Source: VRUE01 sp035318745 (lineage in GTDB: Bacteria > Actinomycetota > Thermoleophilia > Solirubrobacterales > 70-9). Taken from it: a DNA stretch of 64,000 bases. The position numbers were made by a program, and so were the translations under genes. The notes under the pieces are model-generated. The model ran no database searches. It saw nothing but the letters and a program-made list of their open reading frames with translations, and had not been told where the DNA came from. Within the stretch, counting starts at the first letter, position 1. Every line of letters starts with the position of its first letter. The DNA is taken from the NCBI GenBank assembly GCA_035318745.1, contig DATHEA010000005.1:1-64000 (forward strand), read 5' to 3'. Positions 1 to 7,842 of this stretch are shown in pieces.

Positions 1-1
1 C

Positions 2-793
2 AACCTGCACCCGATCTCCGACTTCGAGGCCAAGCAGGCGGTCGCCCGGTGCGGGATGACGGGCTCGGAGCTGAATCGGGCGACCGCGGTGCTGGCGAGG
101 CTCGCCCGCCTGCAGCGCGACTACGACATGACCCTGGCGGAGATCAACCCGCTGGCCGAGCTCACCGACGGCAGCTTCGTCGCCCTCGATGCCCACATGG
201 AGATGGAGGCCGAGGCGGTCGGACGGCAGAAGGTCCTGCTGCGCAAGCAGCTGGAGATCGCCGAGGACGACACCCGCGAGACCTACGAGCCCTCCGCCTT
301 CGAGCGCAACGTCGCCGCGATCGACGCCGCCGACCACCGCGGCGTCATCCAGGGCAAGGACCACGGCTTTTCCGGCAACCTCGGGCTCGTGATCGGCGCC
401 GGTGGCGGCTCGCTGACGCTGACCGACGCGGTCCGCAGCCAGGGCGGCAAGCCGGCCAACTACTCCGAGATCGGCGGCAACCCCTCCGTCGCCAAGGCCT
501 GCGGCCTGGCCAAGGAGGTGCTCGAAAAGGACGGCGTCGAGAAGATCGCCGTGATGATGTCGATCGTCTCCAACACCCGCGTCGACATCGTCGCCCGCGG
601 CGTGATCAAGGCCTGCCTCGAGCTTGACAAGGACCCCGGCGAGACGATCGCGATCTTCCGCATCCCGGGCGCCTGGGAGGACGAGGGCTTCAAGATCCTC
701 GATCGCTACGGGGTCGAGTACTGCGACCGCTCGGTCTCGATGTGGGAGGCGGCGGGACGCGCCGTTTCAAAGATCCAGGGAGCGCCGGCCTGA
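2..793 (+). CDS. sucC: Succinate-CoA ligase (ADP-forming) beta subunit, C-terminal part
   Basis: The reading frame is open from the first bases of the window, so the N-terminal ATP-grasp part lies upstream. The visible part holds the end of the ATP-grasp domain (a metal-binding 'AEINPLAEL' segment) and the C-terminal CoA-ligase domain with 'NLGLVIGAGGGSL' and 'ANYSEIGGNPS', which forms the interface with the alpha subunit. The enzyme interconverts succinyl-CoA and succinate with nucleotide phosphorylation in the TCA cycle. Its stop codon overlaps the sucD start by one base (TGATG), so the two subunits are translationally coupled. A related malate-CoA ligase cannot be excluded from this fragment. 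Confidence 0.93.
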   Translation, partial: NLHPISDFEAKQAVARCGMTGSELNRATAVLARLARLQRDYDMTLAEINPLAELTDGSFVALDAHMEMEAEAVGRQKVLLRKQLEIAEDDTRETYEPSAFERNVAAIDAADHRGVIQGKDHGFSGNLGLVIGAGGGSLTLTDAVRSQGGKPANYSEIGGNPSVAKACGLAKEVLEKDGVEKIAVMMSIVSNTRVDIVARGVIKACLELDKDPGETIAIFRIPGAWEDEGFKILDRYGVEYCDRSVSMWEAAGRAVSKIQGAPA

Positions 794-1710
794 TGTCGAT
801 CCTGTTGAACAAGGACACCACTTTCATCGTCCAGGGAATCACCGGCCGCGAGGCGGTCAACCTGACCCGCGAGTGCCTCGACTACGGCTCCAAGGTCGTC
901 GGCGGTGTCACCCCGGGCCGCAAGGGCCGCGAGGTGCATGGCGTGCCGGTCTTCGACACCGTCGCCCAGGCGGTCGAGAGCTACGGCGGGCCGATCGACG
1001 GCTCGGTAGTCACCGTCCCCCCCGCCTTCACCAAGGACGCCGTTTTCGAGGCGATCCTCAACGGGATCAAGCTGATCGTGATCGTCACCGAGCGCATCCC
1101 GCGCCGCGACGTCGCCCAGATGGTCGAGCTGGCCGACATGGAGGGGGCGCGGATCATCGGCCCCAACTGCCTCGGCCTGATCGTGCCCGAGGTCTGCAAG
1201 ATGGGCGGCATCGGCGGCCCGGCCAAAGACGCCGCCAAGGCCTACGCCCCCGGCCCGGTCGGCGTGATGAGCCGCTCCGGCGGGATGACCACCGAGATCT
1301 CCTCCTCGCTGACCCAGGCCGGCCTCGGCGTCTCCACGGCGGTCTCGATCGGCGGCGACGCAATCATCGGCTCGACCTACGCCGAGCTGATGCCCTATTT
1401 CGAGGCCGACGAGCAGACGCAGGCAATCGTCATCTACACCGAGCCCGGCGGCCGCATGGAGGCACAGCTCTCCGCCTGGGTCAAGGAGAACAACAGCCGC
1501 CTGCCGATCGTCGCCTTCATGGCCGGCAAGTTCATGGACGACGAGGAGATGAAAGGCATGAGCTTCGGTCATGCCGGCACGATCGTCGAGGGCAAAGAGG
1601 ACACGGCGACGGAGAAGATCGCCCGCCTCGAAGCCGCCGGCATCCGCGTCGTCGAGCGGATCGACGAGATCCCCGACGCGGTCAAGCAGAAGCTCGAGGT
1701 TTCCGTCTGA
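793..1710 (+). CDS. sucD: Succinate-CoA ligase alpha subunit
   Basis: A 305-aa protein, the normal SucD size. The start at 793 is chosen because it overlaps the sucC stop and gives the typical N-terminus 'MSILLNKDTTFIVQGITG' with the Rossmann CoA-binding loop. The longer ORF start at 742 would add unrelated residues. The active-site histidine that carries the phosphate lies in 'SFGHAGTIVEG' near residue 259. 'GPNCLG' and 'SRSGGMTTEI' are family motifs. It partners SucC in the TCA cycle. A small ferredoxin gene overlaps its 3' end, giving a three-gene operon. Confidence 0.96.
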   Translation: MSILLNKDTTFIVQGITGREAVNLTRECLDYGSKVVGGVTPGRKGREVHGVPVFDTVAQAVESYGGPIDGSVVTVPPAFTKDAVFEAILNGIKLIVIVTERIPRRDVAQMVELADMEGARIIGPNCLGLIVPEVCKMGGIGGPAKDAAKAYAPGPVGVMSRSGGMTTEISSSLTQAGLGVSTAVSIGGDAIIGSTYAELMPYFEADEQTQAIVIYTEPGGRMEAQLSAWVKENNSRLPIVAFMAGKFMDDEEMKGMSFGHAGTIVEGKEDTATEKIARLEAAGIRVVERIDEIPDAVKQKLEVSV

Positions 1711-1943
1711 TGGCCGAGGCGCTGGCCAGGGTCTTCATCGACGTCGAGGTCGACACCTCGATCGCCGCCAACGCCGAGCTCGCCAAGAAGCTGGAAGAAG
1801 TCTGCCCGGTAGACATCTTCGCCGCGACGGACTCCGGTGTGGAGATCGTCGCCAAGAACCTCGACGAGTGCGTCCTCTGCAACCTCTGCGTCGACGCCGC
1901 CCCCGACGGCGCGGTTCGGGTAATCAAGCTCTACGAGAAGTAG
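1710..1943 (+). CDS. Small ferredoxin retaining one [4Fe-4S] site
   Basis: A 77-aa protein whose ATG overlaps the sucD stop (TGATG), so it is coupled to the succinate-CoA ligase genes. Seen: 'VCPVDIF' with Cys32 and 'CVLCNLC' with Cys54, Cys57 and Cys60. In a standard two-cluster ferredoxin each motif reads CxxCxxCxxxCP, and the fourth Cys of each motif ligates the other cluster. Here the first three Cys of motif I are gone and the fourth Cys of motif II is Ala64. Cys32 plus 54/57/60 are exactly the four ligands of one cluster, so one intact [4Fe-4S] cluster is inferred. The redox partner is unknown; a role near succinyl-CoA metabolism is only suggested by position. Confidence 0.85.
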   Translation: MAEALARVFIDVEVDTSIAANAELAKKLEEVCPVDIFAATDSGVEIVAKNLDECVLCNLCVDAAPDGAVRVIKLYEK

Positions 1944-1950
1944 GCGCAGC

Positions 1951-4086
1951 GTGTTCGGTTGGATCGCTGATCTGACCTGGAAGCACCCGAAGAAGGTGCT
2001 CGTGGCGGTCGGCCTTTTCACCGTTCTCGCCTTCGCCCTCAGCAAAAACGTAGAGCAGCATCTGAAGGCGGCCGGCTTCAGCGACCCGGCCACCGAGAGC
2101 GCGCGGGCACAGACCCTGCTGATCGAAAAATCCGGCAGCGAGAGCCAGCCGGCGATCATCGTGCGGGTCAGATCGTCGGCGGGCGACGGGGCGCCTCTCC
2201 GACTCGACTCTCCTGGCCTGCGCAGGGAAGCGAGGCGCCTCATCGCCGGGCTGCGCTCGCTCGATGGCGTCGCCCGCACCGAAAATCCCCTCTCTGGAGG
2301 CTCGCCGCAGCTGATCGCACCCAACCGAAGCTCCCTGCTGCTGACCGCCTACTTCTCCAGCGACGACGTGCAGGTCCTCTCCAACGGCGCCGACGAGGCG
2401 TCGGAACGGTTGACGTCGACGAAGTACGACGTGACCGTCGGTGGCCTCGCCGCCGGCTTCAGCGAGGTCAACGACACCGTCCATTCCGACCTGATCCGGG
2501 CCGAGCTGATCGCCTTCCCGCTGCTGGCCCTGCTGCTGCTGATCGTCTTCCGCGGTGTCGTCGCCGCGTCGATCCCGCTGCTGGTCGGGATGGTCTCGGT
2601 CGGCGGCACCTTCCTCGCCCTGCTGGTGATGTCGAAGTTCGTCGACACCTCGGTCTTCGCCTTGAACATCACCACCGCGATGGGCCTCGGGCTGGCCGTC
2701 GATTACGGCCTGTTGCTGGTCACCCGCTACCGCGAGGAGCTGGAGCGCGACGGTCCGAGCCGGGGGTCTCATCGCCGCCTGGTCGAGTCCGCCGGGCGCA
2801 CGGTGATCTTCTCCGGCCTCACCGTCGCATCGGCCATGGCGGCGATCACGCTTCTGCCCCAGCGCTTCCTCTACTCGGTCGGCGCAGGTGGCGCGATCGT
2901 GTCCATCTTCGCCGCCGTCGGCGCTCTGCTGATCGTGCCCTCGCTGCTCGCCGTGCTCGGCGAGCGGGTCAACGCCCTCTCCCTGCGGCGCGGGCCGGCC
3001 GTCTCCGACGAGTCGGGGGGCTGGTATCGACTGGCTCGCGGCGTAATGCGCCACCCGGTCAGCGTGGCGCTGGCAAGCGCCGGGCTCCTGCTTCTCCTCG
3101 CCGCCCCGATGCTGGGGGTCAAGCTGACGATCCCCGGCACCGACAGCGTCCCCGCCGGCAAACCCTCGCGCGAGGTCGTGGTCACCGTCGATCGCGACTA
3201 CCCGGCCACGCTCGGCACCCCGGTCTCGGTGGTCGTCGACGGGCGGGCGAGCGACGCTCAACTGCGGCGCCTGTCGGGGAGGATCGCGGCGGTCAAGGGA
3301 ATCGGGGGCCCTACCCCCTTCCAGCGCATCTCCCCGGACCTGGCGCTGGCCAACTTCGGCCTGCGCGGAACGGCGGACGACGCGCTCACCGACGAAACCC
3401 AGGACGCCGTGCGGACGATTCGGGCGATGACGGGACCGGCCCCGATGCTGGTCTCCGGCTTCACCGCCGAATTCCTCGACCTGAAGAAGAGCCTGGGCCA
3501 GAACCTGCCCCTGGTCATCGGCATCATCGCCCTGACCACGCTGGTGCTGCTGTTCATGCTGACTGGCTCGGTGGTACTGCCGCTGAAGACGCTGCTGATG
3601 AACCTCCTGACCCTGGCCGGGACGCTGGGGGTGATCGTCGCGGCGTTCCAGTGGGGTCTGCTCGACGGCCTGCTCGGCTACCAGGGGCCCAAGGGCATGG
3701 AGACCTCGACCCTGGTGCTGATGTTCGCAGTCATCTTTGGCCTCTCCACCGACTACGCCGTCCTGGTCCTGGCGCGGATCAAGGAGATGCACGACTCGGG
3801 TCTGCCCAACGAGGAGGCGGTCGCCCGCGGGATCGCCCGGACCGGCAGAGTGATCACCGCCGCCGGCGTCTGCCTTGCCGCGGTCTTTCTCGCCTTCACC
3901 ACCAGCTCGATCTTCTTCATGAAGGAGGCGGGGATCGGCTATGCGGCGGCGGTGCTGATCGACACGACGCTCGTCAGGGCGCTGCTGGTCCCGGCGCTGA
4001 TGCGCCTCTTCGGCGACTGGAACTGGTGGGCGCCGCCGCCGCTGCGCCGCTTCCAGAAACGCTTCGGCTTCTCCGAGGTCGGCTAG
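1951..4086 (+). CDS. MMPL/RND-family membrane transporter
   Basis: A 711-aa protein with a GTG start 7 nt after the ferredoxin stop. It has the MMPL duplication: one N-terminal TM helix, a periplasmic loop, a block of five TM helices, then the same pattern again. Each half carries the GxxxDY proton-relay motif ('GLAVDYGLLLVTRYREEL' and 'FGLSTDYAVLVLARIKE'). Family members export lipids or glycolipids across the inner membrane using the proton gradient. It is a close paralogue of the protein at 11246-13375; both begin with 'ADLTW.HPK..L' and share 'NVEQHLKAAGF'. The two bracket a fatty-acid metabolism operon, so a lipid substrate is likely, but this is inference. Confidence 0.9.
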   Translation: MFGWIADLTWKHPKKVLVAVGLFTVLAFALSKNVEQHLKAAGFSDPATESARAQTLLIEKSGSESQPAIIVRVRSSAGDGAPLRLDSPGLRREARRLIAGLRSLDGVARTENPLSGGSPQLIAPNRSSLLLTAYFSSDDVQVLSNGADEASERLTSTKYDVTVGGLAAGFSEVNDTVHSDLIRAELIAFPLLALLLLIVFRGVVAASIPLLVGMVSVGGTFLALLVMSKFVDTSVFALNITTAMGLGLAVDYGLLLVTRYREELERDGPSRGSHRRLVESAGRTVIFSGLTVASAMAAITLLPQRFLYSVGAGGAIVSIFAAVGALLIVPSLLAVLGERVNALSLRRGPAVSDESGGWYRLARGVMRHPVSVALASAGLLLLLAAPMLGVKLTIPGTDSVPAGKPSREVVVTVDRDYPATLGTPVSVVVDGRASDAQLRRLSGRIAAVKGIGGPTPFQRISPDLALANFGLRGTADDALTDETQDAVRTIRAMTGPAPMLVSGFTAEFLDLKKSLGQNLPLVIGIIALTTLVLLFMLTGSVVLPLKTLLMNLLTLAGTLGVIVAAFQWGLLDGLLGYQGPKGMETSTLVLMFAVIFGLSTDYAVLVLARIKEMHDSGLPNEEAVARGIARTGRVITAAGVCLAAVFLAFTTSSIFFMKEAGIGYAAAVLIDTTLVRALLVPALMRLFGDWNWWAPPPLRRFQKRFGFSEVG

Positions 4087-4139
4087 CTCAGGTTCAGCGG
4101 TTCTTGCTGGCAGGCATCCGGGTGAGTGTGCGACCGATC

Positions 4140-4192
4140 ACATAGATCTGGACATAGATCGATGTCTCGGTTAACGTTACATCGATCCATGT
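4140..4192. promoter_or_regulatory. Repeated palindromic operator ACATnGATCnATGT upstream of the thiolase operon
   Basis: The 179-bp gap before the thiolase gene holds two 14-bp palindromes of the same pattern, at 4152-4165 (ACATAGATCGATGT) and 4179-4192 (ACATCGATCCATGT), with centres 27 bp apart. A half site (ACATAGATC) sits at 4140-4148. This matches a pair of dimeric repressor sites about 75-125 bp before the start codon. The regulator is not identified. The HxlR-type gene at 10468 is nearby, but a TetR/FadR-type protein elsewhere is equally possible. Confidence 0.6.
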
Positions 4193-4265
4193 AGCGGGTA
4201 GTTGCGGCGGGAGGCTTTGCGGCCCCTGCACGTCTCGTGTCATCTCCAATCGAAAGGCTTCGACG

Positions 4266-5561
4266 TTGACTGACAGTCCCCGTCGGGTCGCCATCGTCGG
4301 CGGCAACCGAATCCCCTTTGCGCGCTCGAACTCGGTCTATTCGCGCGCCTCCAACCAGGACATGCTCACCGCTGCGCTCGACGGCCTGGTCGAGCGCTTC
4401 TCGCTTGGCGGCGAGGCACTCGGCGAGGTCGCCGGCGGCGCCGTGCTCAAGCACTCGCGCGACCGTGACCTTACCCGTGAGAGCGTGCTCGGCACGCGGC
4501 TCGCTCCCGAGACCCCCGCCTACGACGTGCAGCAGGCCTGCGGCACCGGCCTGGAGACGACGATCCTGGTCGCCAACAAGATCGCCCTCGGCCAGATCGA
4601 CGCCGGCATCGCCTGCGGCGCCGACACCACCTCCGACGCGCCGATCGGGCTCAACGAGGATCTGCGCGAGGTGCTGCTCGACGCCAACCGCGAGAAGTCG
4701 ACGGCGGGGCGGCTGAAGCAGCTGACCCGGCTGCGCCCCGGCCACGTCGTCCCCTCGATCCCGCGCAACGAGGAGCCCCGCACCGGCCTTTCGATGGGCG
4801 AGCACTGCGCCGTGATGGCCGCCGAGTGGGGCATCGGACGCGAGGAGCAGGACGAGCTCGCGGTGGAGAGCCATCACAACCTCGCCGCCGCCTACGAGCG
4901 CGGCACCATGGATGACCTCGTCAACCCCTTTCTCGGTCTTGAGCGCGACCAGAACCTGCGCCCGGACTCCTCCACCGAGAAGCTGGCCAAGCTCGGCCCG
5001 GTCTTCGGCGGCGAGGACGGCACGATGACCGCCGCCAACTCGACCCCGCTCAGCGACGGCGCCTCGGCTGTGCTGCTGGCCAGCGAGGAGTGGGCCAAGG
5101 AGCGCGACCTTCCGATCCTGGCCTGGTTCGTCGACGGCCAGACCGCGGCGATCGACCACGTCCACAAGCGTGAGGGGCTCTTGATGGCGCCCGCTTACGC
5201 GATGCCGCGCATGCTCGACCGCAACGGCCTCGGCCTGCAGGACTTCGACCTCTACGAGATCCACGAGGCCTTCGCCGCGCAGGTGCTCTGCACGCTGCGT
5301 GCCTGGGAGGACGGGCGCTTCTGCCGCGACCGCCTTGGCCGCGACAAGCCGCTCGGCGGGATCGACCGCGAGCGGCTCAACGTCAACGGCGGCTCGCTTG
5401 CCGCCGGCCATCCCTTCGCCGCGACCGGCGGCCGCATCGTCGCCTCGCTGGCCAAAGAGCTGCACGAGCGCGGCTCGGGCCGCGGCGCGATCAGCATCTG
5501 CGCCGCCGCCGGTCAGGGCGTCGTCGCGATTCTCGAGAGCGCCGGAAAGGACGGGAAATGA
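4266..5561 (+). CDS. Acetyl-CoA acyltransferase (FadI-like thiolase)
   Basis: A 431-aa thiolase with a TTG start, chosen because a GAAAGG ribosome site lies just upstream and the N-terminus begins right before the thiolase strand 'RRVAIVGGNRIPF'. Nucleophile Cys92 is in 'QQACGTG', His333 in 'EIHEAFA', His382 in 'GHPFAATGGR', and Cys412 in 'ICAAAGQG'. The 'HEAFA' form and 'GHPFAATG' resemble the trifunctional-enzyme beta subunit/FadI rather than biosynthetic PhaA. It cleaves 3-ketoacyl-CoA with CoA in the last step of beta-oxidation. Its 3' end overlaps the downstream reductase by 4 nt (ATGA), placing it first in a five-gene operon. Confidence 0.93.
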   Translation: MTDSPRRVAIVGGNRIPFARSNSVYSRASNQDMLTAALDGLVERFSLGGEALGEVAGGAVLKHSRDRDLTRESVLGTRLAPETPAYDVQQACGTGLETTILVANKIALGQIDAGIACGADTTSDAPIGLNEDLREVLLDANREKSTAGRLKQLTRLRPGHVVPSIPRNEEPRTGLSMGEHCAVMAAEWGIGREEQDELAVESHHNLAAAYERGTMDDLVNPFLGLERDQNLRPDSSTEKLAKLGPVFGGEDGTMTAANSTPLSDGASAVLLASEEWAKERDLPILAWFVDGQTAAIDHVHKREGLLMAPAYAMPRMLDRNGLGLQDFDLYEIHEAFAAQVLCTLRAWEDGRFCRDRLGRDKPLGGIDRERLNVNGGSLAAGHPFAATGGRIVASLAKELHERGSGRGAISICAAAGQGVVAILESAGKDGK

Positions 5562-6880
5562 GCGACCTCTACGCACAGCTGGTCAACTCGCCACCGGGCA
5601 AGCTGATCGCCCCGCGCGTCGGCCTCCCCCGGCCCACGAAGCTACGGCGATATGGGCCAGACGAAACCACGGTGGCCGACGTCGTACTGACCGGCTCGGC
5701 ACCAGGGGGGCGACTCGAGAAGCCGCTGGAGCGCCTGCTTGGAGACCTCGGCGCAGCGCGACCGGAGAGGGCCGACAGCCCGGTTGGTGCCCTCGTCTTC
5801 GACGCGAGCGGGATCTCCGACTCGACCGAGCTGGTCGAGCTGCAGCGCTTCTTCCACCCCAACGTGAGGCGGGTAGAGCGCTCCGGCCGCGTCGTCGTCC
5901 TGGGCACGCCGCCGGCCGGGCTGCCGCCTCGCGCGGCAACCGCGCAGCGCGCGCTGGAGGGCTTCACCCGCTCGCTGGGCAAGGAGATCGGCCGCGGCAT
6001 CGCGGTCCAGCTCGTCTACGTCGCCGCCGGCGCCGAGGACCAGATCGACTCGACCCTGCGCTTCCTCCTCTCCCCTCGCTCGGCCTACGTCTCCGGCCAG
6101 GTCATCCAGATCGGCAAGTGTGTCGTCAAAGCGCCGACGATCGAATGGACACAGCCCCTGGACGGAGTCAAGGCGCTGGTCACCGGCGCCTCGCGCGGCA
6201 TCGGCAAGGCGATCGCCACCGTCCTGCACCGCGACGGCGCCGAGCTCGTCCTGCTCGACGTGCCGGCTCTCTCCGCGGATCTGCAGGCGGTGGCGGACCG
6301 GCTCGAGGCAGAGACGATCGAGCTCGACATCACCGACGCGGACGCTCCGGCGAGCATCGCCGAGCGACTCTCCAGCGGCGTCGACCTGGTCGTCCACAAC
6401 GCCGGCGTGACCCGCGACCGCACGATCGCCAAGATGCCCGAGGACCGCTGGGCCTCGCTGATGGAGATCAATCTCTCCAGCGAGGAGCGGATCGACGAGG
6501 AGCTGCTGCACCGCGATCTGCTGCGCCGCAACGGCCGCATCATCTGCGTCTCCTCGATGAGCGGCATCGCCGGCAACTCCGGCCAGACCAACTACGCGAC
6601 CTCGAAGGCCGGCGTGATCGGCATGGTCGAGGCGCTGGCGCCGGAGCTGGCGAAGCGCGGGGCGACGATCAACGCCGTCGCGCCGGGCTTCATCGAGACC
6701 CAGATGACCGACGCGATGCCGATCGCGATCCGCGAAGCCGGTCGGCGCATGAACAGCATGTCGCAGGGCGGTCTGCCGGTCGACGTCGCCGAGACGATCG
6801 CCTGGCTCGCCAGCCCCGCCTCGACCGGCGTCAACGGCAACATCGTCCGCGTCTGCGGCCAGAGCCTGCTGGGAGCCTGA
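5558..6880 (+). CDS. Two-domain short-chain reductase (FabG4-like 3-ketoacyl-CoA reductase)
   Basis: A 440-aa protein, about 190 residues longer than a normal FabG. The first ~200 residues form a degenerate Rossmann domain without a nucleotide-binding glycine motif. The second half is a full SDR domain with cofactor loop 'TGASRGIGK', 'HNAGVTRD', catalytic Ser in 'VSSMSGIAG' and 'YATSK'. This layout is that of mycobacterial high-molecular-weight FabG4, which prefers NADH and CoA-linked 3-ketoacyl substrates. It likely supplies the 3-hydroxyacyl-CoA dehydrogenase/reductase step between the thiolase upstream and the MaoC hydratase downstream, with which it overlaps by one base (TGATG). Confidence 0.9.
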   Translation: MSDLYAQLVNSPPGKLIAPRVGLPRPTKLRRYGPDETTVADVVLTGSAPGGRLEKPLERLLGDLGAARPERADSPVGALVFDASGISDSTELVELQRFFHPNVRRVERSGRVVVLGTPPAGLPPRAATAQRALEGFTRSLGKEIGRGIAVQLVYVAAGAEDQIDSTLRFLLSPRSAYVSGQVIQIGKCVVKAPTIEWTQPLDGVKALVTGASRGIGKAIATVLHRDGAELVLLDVPALSADLQAVADRLEAETIELDITDADAPASIAERLSSGVDLVVHNAGVTRDRTIAKMPEDRWASLMEINLSSEERIDEELLHRDLLRRNGRIICVSSMSGIAGNSGQTNYATSKAGVIGMVEALAPELAKRGATINAVAPGFIETQMTDAMPIAIREAGRRMNSMSQGGLPVDVAETIAWLASPASTGVNGNIVRVCGQSLLGA

Positions 6881-7842
6881 TGACGACGCGAACCCTCGAC
6901 AGCTCGCCGTCCATCCTGCCGCTCTACGTGCGCGCAGCGGCGCCGCTGATCCCCGGTGCCTCGCTCCTGCCCTTCGTGCCGGGCCGCGGCAAGGACGTGC
7001 CCGACCTCGAGCTCAGCCTCGCCGGCGTGTGGCCCGACCCCGATACCGTCGCCGCCTACAGCCGTGTCTGCGGCTTCACGCTGCGCGACCAGCTTCCTCC
7101 CACCTACCCGCACGTGCTCGCCTTCCCGCTGCACATGGCGGTGATGGCCGACGGCAGCTTCCCCTTCGGCGCGGTAGGCCTGGTCCACGTCGAGAACAGG
7201 ATCGTCCAGCACCGGCCGATCGGGCTCGGCGAGGAGCTGAAGCTGGTCGTGCGCCCGACCGCCCTACAGCCACATAAGCGAGGCAAGACCTTCAGCCTCG
7301 TCACCGAGGCCTGGATCGCCGACGAAAAGGCCTGGCAATCAACCAGCACCATGCTCCGCCGCCAAAAGCCCGCAAAACAGCCTGCCGATGGGCCGAAAAG
7401 CGGAGCCCGGCTCCGCTTTTCGGCCCATCGGCCTGAGGAGGCGGAGCTGACGCCGAGCGCTGAGTGGCGGCTCGGCGGCGATCTTGGGCGGCGCTATGCA
7501 GCTGTGTCCGGCGATCGCAACCCGATCCACATGCACGCGCTGACGGCGAAGCCGCTTGGCTTCTCCGGCGCGATCGCCCACGGGATGTGGACCACGGCGC
7601 GCTGCCTGGCGGCGCTCGAGGGATGCCTGCCGGACGCCTTCGCCGCCGAAGTCCGCTTCCGCAAGCCGATCCGGCTGCCGGGCAAAGTCGAGTTCCTCAA
7701 CGACGTCGCCGGCGAGGAGGTCCATTTCGCCGTGCGCGATGCAAAGCGGCATATACCCCACCTCGACGGCAGGATTCAGCCGATCGAGGCCAAGAAGAGA
7801 CCAGCGACAGCAAACAAGACCAGCGGGAGGACATCGACGTGA
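6880..7842 (+). CDS. Double hot-dog MaoC-type (R)-enoyl-CoA hydratase
   Basis: A 320-aa protein with an N-terminal degenerate hot-dog domain and a C-terminal MaoC domain carrying the hydratase motif 'YAAVSGDRNPIHMH' (Asp and His catalytic) followed by 'GFSGAIAHGMWT'. It would hydrate trans-2-enoyl-CoA to 3-hydroxyacyl-CoA and fits between the FabG4-like reductase and the acyl-CoA dehydrogenases of the same operon. Oddity: the linker between the domains (about residues 168-186) is encoded by a 49-bp near-perfect palindrome at 7384-7432 that keeps the frame. Start ATG overlaps the previous stop by one base; the stop overlaps the next GTG by 4 nt. Confidence 0.9.
   Translation: MTTRTLDSSPSILPLYVRAAAPLIPGASLLPFVPGRGKDVPDLELSLAGVWPDPDTVAAYSRVCGFTLRDQLPPTYPHVLAFPLHMAVMADGSFPFGAVGLVHVENRIVQHRPIGLGEELKLVVRPTALQPHKRGKTFSLVTEAWIADEKAWQSTSTMLRRQKPAKQPADGPKSGARLRFSAHRPEEAELTPSAEWRLGGDLGRRYAAVSGDRNPIHMHALTAKPLGFSGAIAHGMWTTARCLAALEGCLPDAFAAEVRFRKPIRLPGKVEFLNDVAGEEVHFAVRDAKRHIPHLDGRIQPIEAKKRPATANKTSGRTST
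7384..7432. repeat. 49-bp palindromic element inserted in frame in the MaoC gene
   Basis: Two perfect 24-bp arms (7384-7407 and 7409-7432) are separated by a single base, all inside an open reading frame. The outer arm begins GCCGATGGGCCGA, almost the same as the arm of the intergenic palindrome at 13383-13431 (GCCGACGGGCCGA). The encoded linker is Gly/Arg/Ser-rich and falls between the two hot-dog domains, where an insertion would be tolerated. Confidence 0.85.

Noticed and set aside
1924..3792. 622-aa open frame on the minus strand opposite the first MMPL gene
   Set aside because: Low-complexity His/Asp/Gln/Arg composition typical of the antisense of a high-GC gene; no domains. Same reasoning for long antisense frames at 4083-5576, 11213-12493, 13719-14945, 16463-18118, 40225-42117 and 55583-57082.
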